Of a DNA stretch of 64,000 nucleotides, positions 15,583-23,003 are shown in pieces. Position 1 is the first letter of the stretch, and each line of letters starts with the position of its first letter. Under the pieces are notes generated by a model. The model saw only the letters and a list, made by a program, of their open reading frames with translations, made no database searches and was not told where the DNA came from. The stretch is from Phaeocystidibacter luteus. GTDB lineage: Bacteria > Bacteroidota > Bacteroidia > Flavobacteriales > Schleiferiaceae. The DNA is taken from positions 248,001 through 312,000 of the forward strand of contig NZ_WBVO01000001.1 in assembly GCF_008933115.1 (NCBI RefSeq). Reading direction: 5' to 3'. The translations under genes were made by a program, and so were the position numbers.

Positions 15583-17982
15583 TTATCTAATGCTCGGATA
15601 ATCCGCAGGACGTAAGTCGCTCATCATAGAGTAAATAGCCTCTACAACGTCGTCAACAGAAGGCTTAGAGAAATAATCACCATCTGTTCCATATGCCGGA
15701 CGGTGGTCCTTTGCGGTAAGGGTTTTAGGCTTAGCATCAAGCAATTTGTACCCACCTTGCTCCTCTAGAATCTGTTGAAGAATGAAGGCACTTGCTCCTC
15801 CATTTACGTCTTCGTCAAGAACCACTAATTGGTTCGTATTCGCAAGTCTCTCAACAATAGAATGGTTTATGTCAAACGGCAGAAGTGTTTGAATATCGAT
15901 CACCTCAACCTCAATGTCCATATCGCTTAGCTGCTCAGCAGCATCCATAGCAATTCGGCAATTAGAGCCATAGGTTACTAGGGTAACGTCGCTTCCTTCG
16001 CGAATTACCTCTGGGATTCCCAAAGGAGTTTTGAACTCACCTATATTGCTAGGTAGAGTCTCTTTTAATCGGTACCCATTCAAACATTCTACAATCAATG
16101 CAGGCTCATCGCTCTCCAATAGGGTGTTGTAGAAGCCAGCTGCTTTAGTCATGTTGCGAGGTACGCAAATGTTGATACCGCGTAGACTATTGATAATGGT
16201 ACCCATCGGAGACCCACTGTGCCAAATACCCTCTAGACGGTGTCCGCGTGTGCGAACAATTACAGGTGCCTTCTGACCACCTTTCGTTCTGTATTGAACG
16301 GTAGCAAGGTCATCACTCATGATTTGGAGGGCATAGAGTAGGTAATCCAGGTACTGGATCTCCGCAATCGGACGCAAGCCACGCATGGCCATGCCGATAC
16401 CTTGGCCGAGAATAGTGGCTTCGCGGATACCGGTATCGCTTACGCGAATCTCACCGTGTTTGTCTTGCAAACCTTCCAAGCCTTGGTTTACATCACCAAT
16501 CTTTCCACTGTCCTCTCCGAAGATGAGCACTTCTGGACGGTTAGCAAGGATATGGTCGAAGTTCTCTCGTAGAATGATTCGGGCATCCACTTCTTCAGCG
16601 CCTTCTCCGTATTCAGGCGCTACCTCACTCACGTCAAGCGCTTTGCTGCTAGATTCACTGTAGAGGTGTGTGCTATATCTGTCGCGGTTGATGGCTTCTT
16701 GGCCATTTAACCAGCGAACGAGTTTCATTTTTTCATCGCTATCCGAATTGCGCAACAACCACAATGCGCGTCGGACTGCGCTTACACCATCTTTGTGAAG
16801 CGGGTCCATCAAACCTTTGAGGTTACTGATAATCCCTTCAATTCCTGAATGAAGAGATTCCACGCTATGGAGCAATTCAATCGCTTCTGCCATTTCATTC
16901 TTGATGGTAGAAGTGAAGTCTTTCCAAGCTGCCGCTTTTTCTTCGCGAGCTTGCTTCTTGGCTTCCTTCTCAATTTGATCGAGCTCTTCACTCGTGCCAA
17001 TACCACTTTCCTCAATAAACTGGCGGAATTTCACAATGCAATCGTGCTCTTTCTCCCATTGCAAGCGCTCTGGGCTCTTGTAGCGCTCGTGGCTACCGCT
17101 TGTAGAGTGACCTTGAGGTTGGGTCATCTCTACCACGTGAACCATTACTGGTACGTGCTCTTCACGTGCAATTTTGCCCGCTTTTTCAAAGGTTTCAACT
17201 AGGGCAGGGTAGTCCCAACCGTTCACCTTCAATATTTCATATCCGTCTCCTTTCTCGTCGCGCTGGAAGCCTTTGAGGATTTCGGAGATACTTTGCTTTG
17301 TAGTTTGATGCTTTGCATGAACAGAGATGCCGTATTCATCATCCCAAATGTTGATGACCATAGGCACTTGAAGAACACCCGCCGCGTTGATGGTTTCGAA
17401 GAACAAACCTTCACTTGTCGAAGCGTTCCCTATCGTTCCCCATGCTACTTCATTCCCTTTGATGCTGAATTTTTCAGCGCCGGCTAGCTCCTCAACATTG
17501 CGGTAGACTTTACTGGCTTGCGCCAAACCGAGAAGTCGTGGCATTTGGCCCGCAGTAGGACTGATATCAGCAGAACTATTTTTCTGTTCTGTGAGGTTCT
17601 TCCATTCGCCGTTCTCGTCTAGGCTGCGCGTAGAGAAGTGACCGTTCATTTGTCGTCCCCCTGAAGCAGGCTCAAGTTCCAAATCCGTGTTGGCGTAAAG
17701 GCTAGCAAAGAATTCACGAACAGTAAGCTGACCAATCGCCATCATGAATGTTTGATCGCGATAGTAACCACTTCTGAAATCTCCGTTTTTGAATGCCTTA
17801 GCCCAAGCTATTTGAGCGAGCTCTTTTCCGTCGCCAAATATGCCAAACTTGGCCTTTCCGGTGAGCACTTCACGTCGACCAATCAAACTGGCCTCTCTGC
17901 TGAGAATAGCAAGTTTGAAGTCGTCTAGAACTAACTCTTTGTATTGAGTTTCTTGGGATGCTTTTTGGATGGTATCCGACAT
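15583..17982 (-). CDS. Fused alpha-beta 2-oxoacid dehydrogenase E1 (branched-chain type)
   Basis: Thiamine-diphosphate-dependent E1 of a 2-oxoacid dehydrogenase complex with alpha and beta subunits in one 799-residue chain, a layout common in Bacteroidota; branched-chain 2-oxoacids are the likely substrates. The alpha half (about 1-440) has GDGKELAQIAWA, the ThDP/Mg segment GNASTSEGLFFETINAAGV with WDDEYGISV, and SGSHERYKSPERL in the phosphorylation-loop region. The beta half has FGEDSGKIGDVNQGLEGL, SDTGIREATILGQGIGMA and IVRTRGHRLEGIWHSGSPMG. The ATG at 17982 is preferred over 18069, which would overlap the upstream gene; a TATCTTTG promoter element 25 bases upstream supports this. E2 and E3 are not in the window. 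Confidence 0.92.
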   Translation of the reverse strand: MSDTIQKASQETQYKELVLDDFKLAILSREASLIGRREVLTGKAKFGIFGDGKELAQIAWAKAFKNGDFRSGYYRDQTFMMAIGQLTVREFFASLYANTDLELEPASGGRQMNGHFSTRSLDENGEWKNLTEQKNSSADISPTAGQMPRLLGLAQASKVYRNVEELAGAEKFSIKGNEVAWGTIGNASTSEGLFFETINAAGVLQVPMVINIWDDEYGISVHAKHQTTKQSISEILKGFQRDEKGDGYEILKVNGWDYPALVETFEKAGKIAREEHVPVMVHVVEMTQPQGHSTSGSHERYKSPERLQWEKEHDCIVKFRQFIEESGIGTSEELDQIEKEAKKQAREEKAAAWKDFTSTIKNEMAEAIELLHSVESLHSGIEGIISNLKGLMDPLHKDGVSAVRRALWLLRNSDSDEKMKLVRWLNGQEAINRDRYSTHLYSESSSKALDVSEVAPEYGEGAEEVDARIILRENFDHILANRPEVLIFGEDSGKIGDVNQGLEGLQDKHGEIRVSDTGIREATILGQGIGMAMRGLRPIAEIQYLDYLLYALQIMSDDLATVQYRTKGGQKAPVIVRTRGHRLEGIWHSGSPMGTIINSLRGINICVPRNMTKAAGFYNTLLESDEPALIVECLNGYRLKETLPSNIGEFKTPLGIPEVIREGSDVTLVTYGSNCRIAMDAAEQLSDMDIEVEVIDIQTLLPFDINHSIVERLANTNQLVVLDEDVNGGASAFILQQILEEQGGYKLLDAKPKTLTAKDHRPAYGTDGDYFSKPSVDDVVEAIYSMMSDLRPADYPSIR

Positions 17983-18006
17983 AAGAACGTATTTATGCAA
18001 GGAGTG

Positions 18007-18014
18007 CAAAGATA
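18007..18014 (-). promoter_or_regulatory. Bacteroidota -7 element before the E1 gene
   Basis: Leftward TATCTTTG matches TAnnTTTG exactly and lies 25 bases before the ATG at 17982. No TTG is found 19 bases further upstream, so only the -7 half is supported. It argues for the shorter start of the E1 gene. Confidence 0.5.
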
Positions 18015-18059
18015 CGTAATCTTGGCCTCGTTTCCGCATGGCGACTATTGGCCTGATTC

Positions 18060-20753
18060 TCAGTACCAACCTCGCCTAAGGCGCTGAATGATATCGGTTT
18101 GATTCACATTCAATATGAAGCGAATCTGTGTAGGATAATTGAATGACTCGACATGATTCGTAAGGCTACTCTGTAGCGGGAAGTAGATTTCCAAAAAGTC
18201 AGGTACAATGGCCAATCGAATGCCATAATCCCAATATACTTGGTCTTGATACCCCGAGTAGCCTACGTCGCCAAAGACACCTATGCCTTTCCAAATTGGA
18301 ACGTTGAGACTCAATGAGGTCATCCACGTGCTGGAGTATACGTTTGTGGCCGATTTAAATCCACCGTCGGTCACGAAAAACTGCTGACTCCAAATTCCAG
18401 ATGAGTCGGATCTCCCGATAAAGCTGTAATCAAAGAGGTAGTCTTGTGTGCCACTTAAACCGAAACTGAAGAACGGTTGTCCAGCTGGCTGGTTATTGTG
18501 CAAGAAGGCACCAGCAAATCCGCGAATGCCCAGCCATTGGCGGTTTGGGAGCATGAAACGCTGTCGATAGGAGACGCCAACTCTCGAGAATCTATCGCTT
18601 ACCTGAAGGTCAATTTCCAGCAACGAAGGGTGCAAAATGTGCTGTTGCTCTCGGATGTAGCGCAAATCAGTCACCCAGTATCGAGCATTCGTAATGTATT
18701 TGGAGAGTTCCTGATCTTCTGGTCTAAGCTCTCTATCCACTCCAACACCACGTAACTTTATGGTCTGCTGTACCGTCGCCCGAGGATGGCTCTTTCGCAA
18801 GTGGAAGTTCACACCTGGACTTATTCTTCCGTACCCAAGGTTTTCATCGTAATGGAAATAACGACCATATACTCCAGCCTCCAAGGCGTGAAGCCACCCC
18901 GATGAGAATGGTCGATAATAGCGTAGCGATGCCGTACCTGTAAGTTGGCCTGTTCTAAAGCTGTATTCGGGACCAATCTTGTATTCCCAACGCTTGGGCA
19001 TGATGTTCTTGTTGTAGAACGTAATACCAGCTAAAACCCCATCGTATGCATTGAATTTAACCGTAGGCATCCAATAAATCTGGGTTTTATTGGCCTGATC
19101 CAGCCCTGTGTAGAACTGGAGGCGAACTGGAGCAATTCGCTGGAATAGGCCCGTTGGTTTCCTCCATTGGTTCTTATTGTTCAGGTCCGGGATGGTTTGA
19201 TTTGGGTCGAGTGTAACAACGCTATATTGCTCAAGATGAAGCTGTATCGTGTCGGTTCCAAGGTGACCATCGTACCACTCTTCTATAACTGGTTCTCCAT
19301 TTTCATCATACCCTAATGTGGAATAAGGAATAGCTACTTCGCCAGAGTTTGTGATTTCTGCAGTAGCAATGTAACTGCATTGGTCTACATCGTCTAAGCT
19401 GTAATCAACGCTTTTGCTCGTCCGATATATGTCACCTAAAAACCAATCGGTGTCTCTGTTTGAATAGTAGGCGATAGGCGCGATAAAATCTTCCGGTGTC
19501 AGCCCGTTCTCGGGAATCTGGTCCGGACTCGTCATTCTATGCAAACCTCTTATGAAAGCCCGTTCCCCCACATAGCCACGTAATGTCCCAATGATAAGCG
19601 CAGTTTTGCCTTTAACGACAGCTTCACGATTAAAGGGAGCAAAAGCCAATGCTGAATCGGAGATGGCTTGATCCAACCCCTGGCGAGCCATATATAAATA
19701 CAACCAGGTGTGTAGGTAGGTTGGCTTGAGTTCGTCAACGTCTAAAAAACGCGCTGCATATGTACTCGCGTAGGCCCCGAACAATTTGCTGTTTGGGTAG
19801 TGAATCGATTGATAATCATACCGATGATAATGCGCCACGCCTTCTGAAAGCCAAGGGTCTCTGTACTCATTGACATTTAGCTCGTTAGTGTAGAATAATT
19901 CAACTAACTGTTGAATTAAATCGAGCTCCATTTCCATGGGGTCCAGAGTCCATTCTAGGATAACGATGTTCCCGGTGGATCTCAAGTTACCCGGCTCATC
20001 CAATACTAAGATGTTAAGGTCTTCAGGTAGCGAATATTCGTAGAACTTCTGAAAGTAGTTTTCGGCCTTTTCCAGCACATCCGATTGTGCAAGGATGGGA
20101 AAGTCATCCTCGAAAATCCAATGAGCTTTTCGACCACCTAGGTCTTGCTCAATTTCGGATAGGTGAAGGCCAATGAAGAAGGTTCTGGCGTCTTTTGATT
20201 CGATCAGCGAGTCCCTTTGAACACCAGGCAGACCTGGAACGACGAAGTGGAGCCCCTCGGGATTCTGGATAATGAGATGTGTAGGGTTATCATTCCAAGC
20301 ATGATATCCATATGTGTTTGCGGGCGCTGGGTCTGAATTCACATTTTGATAGAACCGATGAAAAGGGCGGTTCATTCCGAAGAAGGTCTGACTACGTCCT
20401 TGTTCTGCCAATCCCCACTTTGGTGGGGTAAAGGCATAGGTGAGGGTTCGCGAACTTCCAAGGGTAGAATCGGAAAGGAACAAAAAAGAACCGAGTTCGT
20501 CTTTTCTGGCAAAATGTAAATCGAGATTCTGCTCGTGAATCAACTCTTGACGAAGAATGCTTGATTCATCCCGCCAGGCATTGAGATCATCAAAGTATTG
20601 TAAGTCGTTTACGCTGTCACCAATCACACGGTGTAGTACTGCGAATAAAGAGGCTTGTTGCTCAACGCGAACGGTGATATCCTCAGTCAGATGCTGACCG
20701 AAGGTCGAGCTTGACAAGAGAGCGAGAACAAAAAGGGATAGCGCCTTTCGCAT
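18060..20753 (-). CDS. Degenerate M1-peptidase-like domain fused to a C-terminal outer-membrane beta-barrel
   Basis: A secreted 897-residue protein: signal peptide MRKALSLFVLALLSSSTFGQ, an N-terminal half with M1 (gluzincin) aminopeptidase layout, and a C-terminal half (from about residue 540) of alternating amphipathic strands typical of an outer-membrane barrel, ending RRGWY. Where M1 enzymes have HEXXH-X18-E, this protein reads QQLVE (281-285), and exactly 19 residues after its last position comes the Glu of WLSEGVAHYH. The spacing and third zinc ligand are kept, but both histidines and the catalytic Glu are gone, so it is probably a pseudoenzyme. The ATG at 20753 gives the clean signal peptide; a TTG eight codons upstream is less likely. 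It follows the TPR-like gene on the same strand. Confidence 0.8.
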   Translation of the reverse strand: MRKALSLFVLALLSSSTFGQHLTEDITVRVEQQASLFAVLHRVIGDSVNDLQYFDDLNAWRDESSILRQELIHEQNLDLHFARKDELGSFLFLSDSTLGSSRTLTYAFTPPKWGLAEQGRSQTFFGMNRPFHRFYQNVNSDPAPANTYGYHAWNDNPTHLIIQNPEGLHFVVPGLPGVQRDSLIESKDARTFFIGLHLSEIEQDLGGRKAHWIFEDDFPILAQSDVLEKAENYFQKFYEYSLPEDLNILVLDEPGNLRSTGNIVILEWTLDPMEMELDLIQQLVELFYTNELNVNEYRDPWLSEGVAHYHRYDYQSIHYPNSKLFGAYASTYAARFLDVDELKPTYLHTWLYLYMARQGLDQAISDSALAFAPFNREAVVKGKTALIIGTLRGYVGERAFIRGLHRMTSPDQIPENGLTPEDFIAPIAYYSNRDTDWFLGDIYRTSKSVDYSLDDVDQCSYIATAEITNSGEVAIPYSTLGYDENGEPVIEEWYDGHLGTDTIQLHLEQYSVVTLDPNQTIPDLNNKNQWRKPTGLFQRIAPVRLQFYTGLDQANKTQIYWMPTVKFNAYDGVLAGITFYNKNIMPKRWEYKIGPEYSFRTGQLTGTASLRYYRPFSSGWLHALEAGVYGRYFHYDENLGYGRISPGVNFHLRKSHPRATVQQTIKLRGVGVDRELRPEDQELSKYITNARYWVTDLRYIREQQHILHPSLLEIDLQVSDRFSRVGVSYRQRFMLPNRQWLGIRGFAGAFLHNNQPAGQPFFSFGLSGTQDYLFDYSFIGRSDSSGIWSQQFFVTDGGFKSATNVYSSTWMTSLSLNVPIWKGIGVFGDVGYSGYQDQVYWDYGIRLAIVPDFLEIYFPLQSSLTNHVESFNYPTQIRFILNVNQTDIIQRLRRGWY

Positions 20754-20777
20754 ATCCGATAAAGATAATGCGCGCAA

Positions 20778-21293
20778 TTAGATACGCTTCATCTGCTGCT
20801 TGAACATCTTGATTTGATCGTCAAGCATACCCCGCTTATCCAACTTCTTGGCTTCAGTGAGTAGGGTTTGCGCTTCACGTTTACGTCGGCGTGACATTGC
20901 GATTCCGGCAAGCTGTAGTTTAACCAAGGCTTTGTCTTGATCCATGCGAAGTCCCTTGCTCAAGGCTTTTCTCAAGTAGCTTTCCGACTTGTTCATATTG
21001 GTTTGAGCCTCCATGAGTCCCTTTAGATAGTACCAATAAGCTTGCTGACCTTTCGTCAACGACTGTTCTGGAGTCTTGATGCTATCCACCTGCTTCTGGG
21101 CCTTCTCCATATCTTGCTTTCTCATATACCAAAGTGCAAGTAGCATGCGCTCGTGGCGGAAATAGGTGAAGAGTACCAATCCAGCAAGAAGAGTAAGCAT
21201 GATACCATTCCCAATGTGCCCTTCAATAAACTCGTAAACGGCATATGCGAAGAGTGCAGCAGTAAGAACTAGACGAATGACTTTGCTAAGCAT
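20778..21293 (-). CDS. Small membrane protein with TPR-like cytoplasmic tail
   Basis: 171 residues: two hydrophobic helices at about 5-22 and 27-45, followed by a helical tail rich in Lys and Gln with TPR-like helix pairs (QQAYWYYLKGLMEAQTNMNKSESYLRKAL split over two helices). The likely function is protein binding at the inner membrane; I know no specific role. The ATG at 21293 is preferred to 21323 because the membrane helix follows directly and a TAAATTTG element lies at 21321-21328. The M1-like/barrel gene begins 24 bases after the stop, so the two probably form one transcript. Confidence 0.72.
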   Translation of the reverse strand: MLSKVIRLVLTAALFAYAVYEFIEGHIGNGIMLTLLAGLVLFTYFRHERMLLALWYMRKQDMEKAQKQVDSIKTPEQSLTKGQQAYWYYLKGLMEAQTNMNKSESYLRKALSKGLRMDQDKALVKLQLAGIAMSRRRKREAQTLLTEAKKLDKRGMLDDQIKMFKQQMKRI

Positions 21294-21320
21294 GAGGTGA
21301 TCATTTTTTGAACAGGGCCA

Positions 21321-21328
21321 CAAATTTA
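21321..21328 (-). promoter_or_regulatory. Bacteroidota -7 element before the TPR-like gene
   Basis: Leftward TAAATTTG fits TAnnTTTG and lies 27 bases before the ATG at 21293, inside the longer alternative reading frame, which supports the shorter start. No matching TTG is seen at the expected distance. Confidence 0.4.
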
Positions 21329-21389
21329 AGGCATCGCAATCGAATCAGTAGGGGTAAAGGACAATCATCTTTGAATTTTTAAACACTCT

Positions 21390-21419
21390 TTGCCCTCTCT
21401 TGTTGGATTCTTATCTTAA
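21390..21419 (+). promoter_or_regulatory. Candidate promoter for the CPA2 antiporter gene
   Basis: TTG at 21390-21392, 19 bases, then TATCTTAA at 21412-21419, near the TAnnTTTG consensus. It ends 28 bases before the ATG at 21448 and fits that start rather than the TTG at 21400. Confidence 0.35.
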
Positions 21420-21447
21420 CGCAAACTGTGAAACTGACAAACTGTAC

Positions 21448-22896
21448 ATGAGAACCAGAATTTTCTTCCTTTCCCTCTTCGTTTCAACATTAGCAATGGC
21501 ATCTGAAGACGGCGGAGGGCACGACGACCCATTCAGTCGGGAATTTCTCGCCATGTTTTTCATCCTCATTGCGGCCGTTACGGGTCGATTCATTGCGCGT
21601 AAATTCAAGCAGAGTGAGGTACTAGGTGAACTGATCATCGGCATAGCCGTAGGAGCGTTGTTGTTTAGTATGAACAATCGATTGGTAACCACCATCCGTT
21701 ATCAGAATGAAATGCGGGAGATTATTCAAGAGACCTCAACCCGCGAAGCTGAATTCGATGATGCTGTGGTGAATTACGTGCACAACGAAACGGATCTTGA
21801 TCCAGATGTCCAGGAAAGAATTATTGAGGCAATGACAGCCGACAATTTCCTGAATAGCTTCCTCAACGCAAATTATACCCTGCTTTTCTCGAGTCTAGGC
21901 GTTCTGCTCCTTCTATTTATGGTTGGATTAGAGGTCAGCACCTCCGAAATGCTCAAAATGGGTAGTGTCAGTTTCTCCGTCGCCACCCTAGGTGTAGTTT
22001 TCCCATTCGTCTTGGGGTATCTCGTCGCCGAATACATGATTCCATCGGTAGAGAGTCAGAATGTGGCCATATTTATAGGTGCAACCCTTGCAGCCACATC
22101 GATTGGTATTACTGCTCGAGTATTTAAGGATACAAACAGTTTGAATCTCAAGGAAAGCAAGCTCGTTCTCGGTGCAGCGGTGATTGATGACATCATGGGC
22201 TTGATACTCCTCGCCGTAGTAAGCGGACTGGTGACTTCAGGTCATATCGACTTTACAGAGGTGGTAGTTATTGTTGCAAAAGCTATTGGCTTCTTAGTAT
22301 TCGTGTTCATGGCCGAACGGTACATTCTCAAGCACGTTGTGCGATACTTCGCCGTGTTTGCAGGTAAGAACACATTCCTATTGTTTCCATTCACCTTACT
22401 ACTATTGTTTGCGTGGCTAGCCAGCGCTATTGGTTTGGCTCCGATTGTGGGAGCATTCTGCGCAGGATTGGTTTTACGCGATGAGTTATTCAAGAAGTAC
22501 AACAGAGAAGGTCTTACTCTTGAACACCTTATCGGCCCACTCGAGGGAATCTTCGCCCCGGTGTTCTTCGTATTGATGGGATTCCAAGTAGATATTATGG
22601 CTTTCGGCGATCTAGATGTGCTCTGGGCTGGTCTGCTATTAACTGTTGTCGCCATCATCGGTAAGCTCCTTGCGGGCATATTCTTGTCAAAAGAGTACGA
22701 CAGATTAATGGTTGGGATTGGCCTCGTGCCAAGGGGAGAAGTCGGTTTGATCTTCGCGAGTATCGGTAAAGCAGTGGGAGTACTGAATGATGAACTCTTT
22801 GCCGTTGTTATTATCGTGGTGATTCTCACCACCTTAGTAACACCGCCACTTCTGAACACCCGTTTGAAAAAAATCATGGGAACATCAGCAGATTAA
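21448..22896 (+). CDS. Cation:proton antiporter, CPA2 family
   Basis: Inner-membrane Na+(K+)/H+ antiporter of 482 residues with 12 or more hydrophobic helices. The family's ion-binding Asp pair is in GAAVIDDIMGLILLAVVSG. EVLGELIIGIAVGALL near the N-terminus and GAFCAGLVLRDELF plus GIGLVPRGEVGLIFA near the C-terminus are typical of CPA2. The first 20 residues look like a signal sequence (FLSLFVSTLAMA), followed by a His/Asp-rich GGGHDDPF segment outside the first core helix. An unusually long soluble insertion (about residues 85-135) follows the second core helix. No TrkA-N domain is fused. Transcribed alone. Confidence 0.9.
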   Translation: MRTRIFFLSLFVSTLAMASEDGGGHDDPFSREFLAMFFILIAAVTGRFIARKFKQSEVLGELIIGIAVGALLFSMNNRLVTTIRYQNEMREIIQETSTREAEFDDAVVNYVHNETDLDPDVQERIIEAMTADNFLNSFLNANYTLLFSSLGVLLLLFMVGLEVSTSEMLKMGSVSFSVATLGVVFPFVLGYLVAEYMIPSVESQNVAIFIGATLAATSIGITARVFKDTNSLNLKESKLVLGAAVIDDIMGLILLAVVSGLVTSGHIDFTEVVVIVAKAIGFLVFVFMAERYILKHVVRYFAVFAGKNTFLLFPFTLLLLFAWLASAIGLAPIVGAFCAGLVLRDELFKKYNREGLTLEHLIGPLEGIFAPVFFVLMGFQVDIMAFGDLDVLWAGLLLTVVAIIGKLLAGIFLSKEYDRLMVGIGLVPRGEVGLIFASIGKAVGVLNDELFAVVIIVVILTTLVTPPLLNTRLKKIMGTSAD

Positions 22897-23003
22897 GGGG
22901 GGTGTCCCATTCATGCATAATGAATTAGTGGATATTTCATTTCGCTAGAACTAGTTTCAGATGAAATTTTTGACTAGCTTTCTAACCGATTTGAAAGACC
23001 CCT

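Noticed and set aside
22242-22877. A 211-codon minus-strand frame inside the antiporter gene
   Set aside because: Antisense of a clear membrane transporter; its Asn/Ser/Pro-rich composition is what the reverse complement of hydrophobic codons gives.
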